Shown here: piece after piece, positions 61,166-64,000 of the stretch
How the letters are laid out: the number at the start of each line of letters is the position of its first letter
How positions within the stretch are numbered: the first letter of the stretch is position 1
From: UBA4615 sp964399635
GTDB lineage: Bacteria; Pseudomonadota; Gammaproteobacteria; Burkholderiales; Burkholderiaceae_E
Assembly: GCA_964399635.1 (NCBI GenBank)
Contig: CAYNRU010000022.1
Location: forward strand, 67,160 to 131,159
Direction of reading: 5' to 3'
Length of the DNA: 64,000 bases
Notes under the pieces: model-generated
What the model saw: the letters and a program-made list of their open reading frames with translations, nothing else
Database searches by the model: none
What the model was told of the DNA's origin: nothing
Position numbers and translations under genes: made by a program

Positions 61166-61303
61166 ATGGCCAAGGGTCAGCGCGCAGGCAAGGAAGTCAA
61201 GAAGCCGAGCAAGGCGAAACTGGCGGCGAAGGTCCTGCCGTCGTCCGAGCCCAAGCCGACGATCACGACCGTCGTGCCCGACCGCAGCAAGAAGAAGGCC
61301 TGA
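61166..61303 (+). CDS. Small Lys-rich basic protein, 45 residues
   Basis: Reads MAKGQRAGKEVKKPSKAK, then LAAKVLPSSEPKPTITTVVPDRSKKKA. Highly basic at both ends, probably unstructured. An AAGGAG ribosome site lies 8 bases upstream and a TATAGT box 63 bases upstream, which makes a real gene likely. Similar tiny Lys-rich proteins starting MAKGQ occur in Burkholderiales; none has a known role. RNA, DNA or ribosome association would be a guess from charge only. Confidence 0.65.
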   Translation: MAKGQRAGKEVKKPSKAKLAAKVLPSSEPKPTITTVVPDRSKKKA

Positions 61304-61364
61304 GCCCGCGGCGCGGCGGCGCCCGTCGGGGTGCCTCACGCGCCTGCCGATCGGCCTTCGTTGT

Positions 61365-62498
61365 TCAACCGCCGGGCGGCTTGCGCCGGCCGCGGCCACT
61401 TGCTCGGGGCGTCGGGCCGGCGTCCCGAGCGAGCAGCGTCGCCCGCCACGCCGACATCGCCGCGGTCGGTGCGAGCGTGCGCTCCTCCTCCGCCGCGAGG
61501 GTCCTCACACGCTCGTGCTCGGCCGGGTCGCGCACGAGGCGCTCGAGCGCCTGGGTCATCACCGCGAGCGTGACCACCAGGTCGCCGCGCGTGCCCCCGC
61601 CGGTGCGCAGGCCCTGGCCTGCGATCCGCGCGGCGGGCCCCCCCGACAGCACCGCGGCCAGATCGGGCGCGATGGCCGTCGTGCCGTCGACGGTCGGCAC
61701 GGTCACCGGCAGCCCGGCGAGCAGGTGGAACAGGCCCACCGGCACCGTGCAGTGCAGGTCGGGATGGCGCATCTCGAAGACCGGGTCGGCGGCCACGGCG
61801 ACGTCGATCTCGACGCCGCAGGGTCGCCCGTCCGGGCCGTAGAGCCCCTCGCGGTCGATGACGATGCGCTCGCCCGCGCGCAGCCCGGGCCTGATCGCGA
61901 AGGGCACCTCGCGGTCGCCGGTCTTGCGCCGGCCCTTGCCGGCGCAAGCCGGGCAGGGGCTGCGGTGCTCGACGCGGCCCAGGCCGTGGCAGGACGGGCA
62001 GCCCGGGCTGGGCGCCGGCCGGCCGGCGCAGCGCGCGCACAGCGCGACGCCGTCGTCGAGCGCGCCGCGGCCGTCGCAGCGGGTGCACGGCACCGAGTCG
62101 TTCATCCTGAACCGGGAGCTGCCGCCGAACACCTGCTCGCGCAGCGTGATCTCGATGCGCCGGCGCAGCACGCGGCGCACCGGCGGGGCGCTCGGCTCGC
62201 GCCGCGTGCGGGCCGCGCCGGCGTGCAGCGGCCGGCCGAGGTCGTAGTCGCGCCGGCGCACCTCGTCGCGCAGCACCTCGTAGGCGTGGTTGAGCAGCTG
62301 CTGGCGGCGGGCGTCGTCCTGGTCGGCGTAGCGGTCGGCACCCGGTTCGCCCGGCTCGGCGCGGCCCCTCTGGCGGTCCGGGTGGTGCAGCATGCTGGCC
62401 CGTCGGAAGGCACGCACGATGTCCTCGGTGGACGCGCCGGGCGCCACGCCGAGCGCATCGTAGAGGTCTTCGCCGTCGAAGGCGGCATTCGGTTTCAC
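61365..62498 (-). CDS. DnaJ-like co-chaperone with divergent zinc centre
   Basis: 377 residues. The J domain (~10-90) has the HPD tripeptide in LHHPDRQ and a loop insertion rich in Glu/Asp. Four zinc-binding repeats follow: CTRCDGRG, CARCAGRP, CPSCHGLG and CPACAGKG; the second lacks the usual final GxG. The C-terminal substrate-binding folds include VPVGLFHLLAGLPVTVPTVDG and GQGLRTGGGTRGDLVV. No Gly/Phe linker is present, so it is not the housekeeping DnaJ. Start GTG at 62498. By family it stimulates a DnaK ATPase; the client is unknown. Confidence 0.85.
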   Translation of the reverse strand: MKPNAAFDGEDLYDALGVAPGASTEDIVRAFRRASMLHHPDRQRGRAEPGEPGADRYADQDDARRQQLLNHAYEVLRDEVRRRDYDLGRPLHAGAARTRREPSAPPVRRVLRRRIEITLREQVFGGSSRFRMNDSVPCTRCDGRGALDDGVALCARCAGRPAPSPGCPSCHGLGRVEHRSPCPACAGKGRRKTGDREVPFAIRPGLRAGERIVIDREGLYGPDGRPCGVEIDVAVAADPVFEMRHPDLHCTVPVGLFHLLAGLPVTVPTVDGTTAIAPDLAAVLSGGPAARIAGQGLRTGGGTRGDLVVTLAVMTQALERLVRDPAEHERVRTLAAEEERTLAPTAAMSAWRATLLARDAGPTPRASGRGRRKPPGG

Positions 62499-62556
62499 GT
62501 CGGGTCTCGTCGAGGGGTTCGGGTCGGGCCAAGCCGGGCGGGCGGGACGGTGCGCG

Positions 62557-62988
62557 TCACTGCGGCGTGCCGAGGTGGCGGCGCGCCGCGCGCGCCAGGC
62601 GCGCGTCGAAGGTGACCAGCGCGACCTTCATCTCGGCGGCGAGCCACAGGTAGGCAGCCTCGTAGGTGGACAGGCCGTAGCTCATCGCGAGGCCGGCCTG
62701 CACGAACGGGTCGACCCGCACCCGCTCGATCGCGAGCGCGCGGTAGTCGGCGAGCCCCTGCGCCGCGACGTCGCCCAGCCCGGCGCGGGCCTTCGCCGCC
62801 GCGACGCTCGCGATCTCGAAGTCGAGCAGCCACGGCGCGTGCAGCAGGGCGCCGGCCAGCTGGCGCAGTGCCACGTCGCGTCCCGGCTCGTCGAACAGCA
62901 CCGCCGCCAGCACGCCGCAGTCGACCACCACTGGATGGCGCGCGCGCAGCGCGGTGGCCGGCCGCGCGACGAACACCCGGCGGCTCAT
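62557..62988 (-). CDS. PIN-domain toxin (VapC/FitB-like)
   Basis: 143 residues. PIN-domain acidic residues: Asp in VVVDCGVLAAVLF, Glu in LLDFEIASVAAAKAR, Glu in STYEAAYLWLAAE (a Glu where Asp is more common) and Asp in ALVTFDARLARAA. By family it is a metal-dependent ribonuclease held inactive by its antitoxin. The ATG overlaps the antitoxin stop by 4 bases (ATGA). The first ~20 residues are a basic extension. Confidence 0.85.
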   Translation of the reverse strand: MSRRVFVARPATALRARHPVVVDCGVLAAVLFDEPGRDVALRQLAGALLHAPWLLDFEIASVAAAKARAGLGDVAAQGLADYRALAIERVRVDPFVQAGLAMSYGLSTYEAAYLWLAAEMKVALVTFDARLARAARRHLGTPQ

Positions 62989-63284
62989 CGCGCGTCGCGC
63001 TCGGCGCGCAGCACGTCGGTGCCGCGAGGCCCGGCGCCGATCGGGCGCGCGTGGCGCCTGCGATGCTCGACGGCGACCTGCTCGAGCGTCTTGGCGGGCG
63101 TGGCGCCCGGCCGCGCGGGCGCCTGCTGCCAGCCGTGGGCCGGCGCGGCCTGCGCCTCCTCGGCGGCGGCGGCCGACACCAGCGCCATCAGCTCGCCCTG
63201 CAGCGAGCGGTGGTTGCGGGCCGCGCGCTGGCGCAGCGCCGCCGCCACCGACTCGGGGACGTCCTTGATCGACAGGTTGGGCAT
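62985..63284 (-). CDS. Ribbon-helix-helix antitoxin (FitA/VapB-like)
   Basis: 99 residues. The N-terminal MPNLSIKDVPESVAAALRQR and AARNHRSLQGELMALV are typical of FitA-type RHH antitoxins, which bind their own promoter as dimers. The Ala/Pro/Arg-rich C-terminal half should wrap the toxin. ATG at 63284 has GGGA just upstream. It is coupled to the PIN toxin and probably autoregulated with it. Confidence 0.85.
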   Translation of the reverse strand: MPNLSIKDVPESVAAALRQRAARNHRSLQGELMALVSAAAAEEAQAAPAHGWQQAPARPGATPAKTLEQVAVEHRRRHARPIGAGPRGTDVLRAERDAR

Positions 63285-63390
63285 GGGCGGATCCCGGGAG
63301 AAGGTGCGTGGCGCCATTATGGAGCCGTTACGGATCCATTGCGCAGACCGGGGCGCAAGGGACAGACTCGATCCAACCCCTGGAGCCGCC

Positions 63391-64000
63391 ATGCAACCGA
63401 GCCCGCTTTCCGTCCCGCCCGCCCTGGCCCCTTCGTTTGCGGCAGGCGGTGCGTCCGCCGACGGCCACGCCGGACCTGGCGCGGCGCTGGGTCAGTCGGT
63501 CACCCTGCGGGAGGCCAAGACGCTGATCCGTGCGATGGCCCACGAGCAGAGCCTGCTGCTGCTCGCGCCGCCCGGCGTGGGCAAGTCCGACATCGTCTTC
63601 GAGGCCGCGCGCGAGGCGGGGCTGCCGTGTCGCTCGCTGCTCGGCACCCAGATCGCGCCCGAGGACGTGAGCGGCGTGCCGCGCATCATCGGCGAGCGGT
63701 CCGTGTTCTGTCCGCCCAGGCTGCTCCTGCCAGAGAAGCCCGAACCCTTCTGCCTGTTCCTCGACGAACTGCCGGCCTGCGCGCCCGACGTGCAGAAGGC
63801 GTTCTACTCCCTCCTCCTCGAGCGGCGCCTCGGCGAGCACAGCCTGCCCGCGGGCACGTGGGTGGTCGCCGCGGGCAACCGCATCCAGGACCGGGCGCTC
63901 GTGCGGTCGATGAGCTCGGCGCTCGTCAATCGGGTGACGATCCTCCACGTCCGGGCCGACGTAGACGAGTGGCTCGCCTGGGCGCGGCGGAGCAAGGTCA
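63391..64000 (+). CDS. MoxR-type AAA+ ATPase, N-terminal part (cut by window edge)
   Basis: 203 codons visible and still open at the edge. Walker A is LLAPPGVGKSD, Walker B CLFLDELPACAPDVQK, and sensor 1 lies near VVAAGNRIQDRALVR. GTQIAPEDVSGVPRII corresponds to the MoxR-specific region after Walker A. The N-terminal ~35 residues are variable. By family it works as a chaperone with a von Willebrand A-domain protein, whose gene is likely just beyond the window. ATG at 63391 with GGAG upstream. Confidence 0.85.
   Translation, partial: MQPSPLSVPPALAPSFAAGGASADGHAGPGAALGQSVTLREAKTLIRAMAHEQSLLLLAPPGVGKSDIVFEAAREAGLPCRSLLGTQIAPEDVSGVPRIIGERSVFCPPRLLLPEKPEPFCLFLDELPACAPDVQKAFYSLLLERRLGEHSLPAGTWVVAAGNRIQDRALVRSMSSALVNRVTILHVRADVDEWLAWARRSKV

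Overview
The window looks like a very GC-rich chromosome segment (clearly above 70% G+C by eye) of a betaproteobacterium, most likely Burkholderiales. The evidence is gene order and family content: divergent uvrA / YajR-like MFS then ssb; fmdB-DUF502-aspS-nudB-endonuclease-clsB in one run; a TctC (Bug-type) binding protein; no tRNA, rRNA, IS element, prophage or CRISPR array was seen. uvrA is cut by the left edge and a MoxR-type ATPase by the right edge.

Layout. 1-3.8 kb: DNA repair/single-strand binding core (uvrA, MFS, ssb). 3.9-7.5 kb: catabolic and transport genes (homogentisate dioxygenase, MDR oxidoreductase, TctC). 7.6-13.4 kb: one probable operon (fmdB, DUF502, aspS, nudB, endonuclease-like, cardiolipin synthase) behind a TATAAT promoter. 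13.4-21.4 kb: a DNA-repair set, Exo (metallo-beta-lactamase nuclease), ATP-dependent DNA ligase and Lhr-type helicase. It is split by a glycosyltransferase, a small hypothetical gene and a DUF429 gene. Its usual fourth partner, the PdeM phosphoesterase, lies 21 kb away at 42.6 kb.

21.6-39.5 kb is the most unusual region: seven same-strand genes, nearly all overlapping by 4 nt or separated by 4 nt. They encode a GAF-HlyD membrane protein, a PqqD-like/M50 protease/HlyD membrane protein, a short SecA-like ATPase lacking the C-terminal SecA domains, a periplasmic HlyD adaptor, a 2052-residue surface-type protein (LEPR-type N-terminal motif, DUF4347, eight 93-residue Ig-like repeats, C-terminal membrane segment), a hybrid histidine kinase with HPt, and a REC-degenerate GGDEF-EAL protein. 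I read it as a candidate dedicated export and control system for the giant protein. The first gene has a 5' leader that resembles the ssb leader (shared 14-mer plus matching hairpin).

39.6-47 kb: accessory metabolism, including a probable halohydrin dehalogenase (both diagnostic motifs present), an FAD oxidase/ornithine cyclodeaminase-family pair, PdeM, an HpcH/HpaI aldolase, a 3-hydroxybenzoate 6-hydroxylase-like monooxygenase, a beta-barrel protein and NudC. 47-51 kb: a lipoprotein subtilase with its prodomain apparently encoded as a separate downstream gene, and a 67-codon gene facing two LexA boxes. 51-60 kb: ABC exporter, TauD-type dioxygenase flanked by a duplicated fragment of the fhs 3' end, fhs, thioesterase, altronate/galactarate dehydratase-type enzyme and amidohydrolase. 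60-64 kb: trypsin-like protein, a tiny lysine-rich protein, a DnaJ-like protein, a FitAB/VapBC-like toxin-antitoxin pair and the partial MoxR ATPase.
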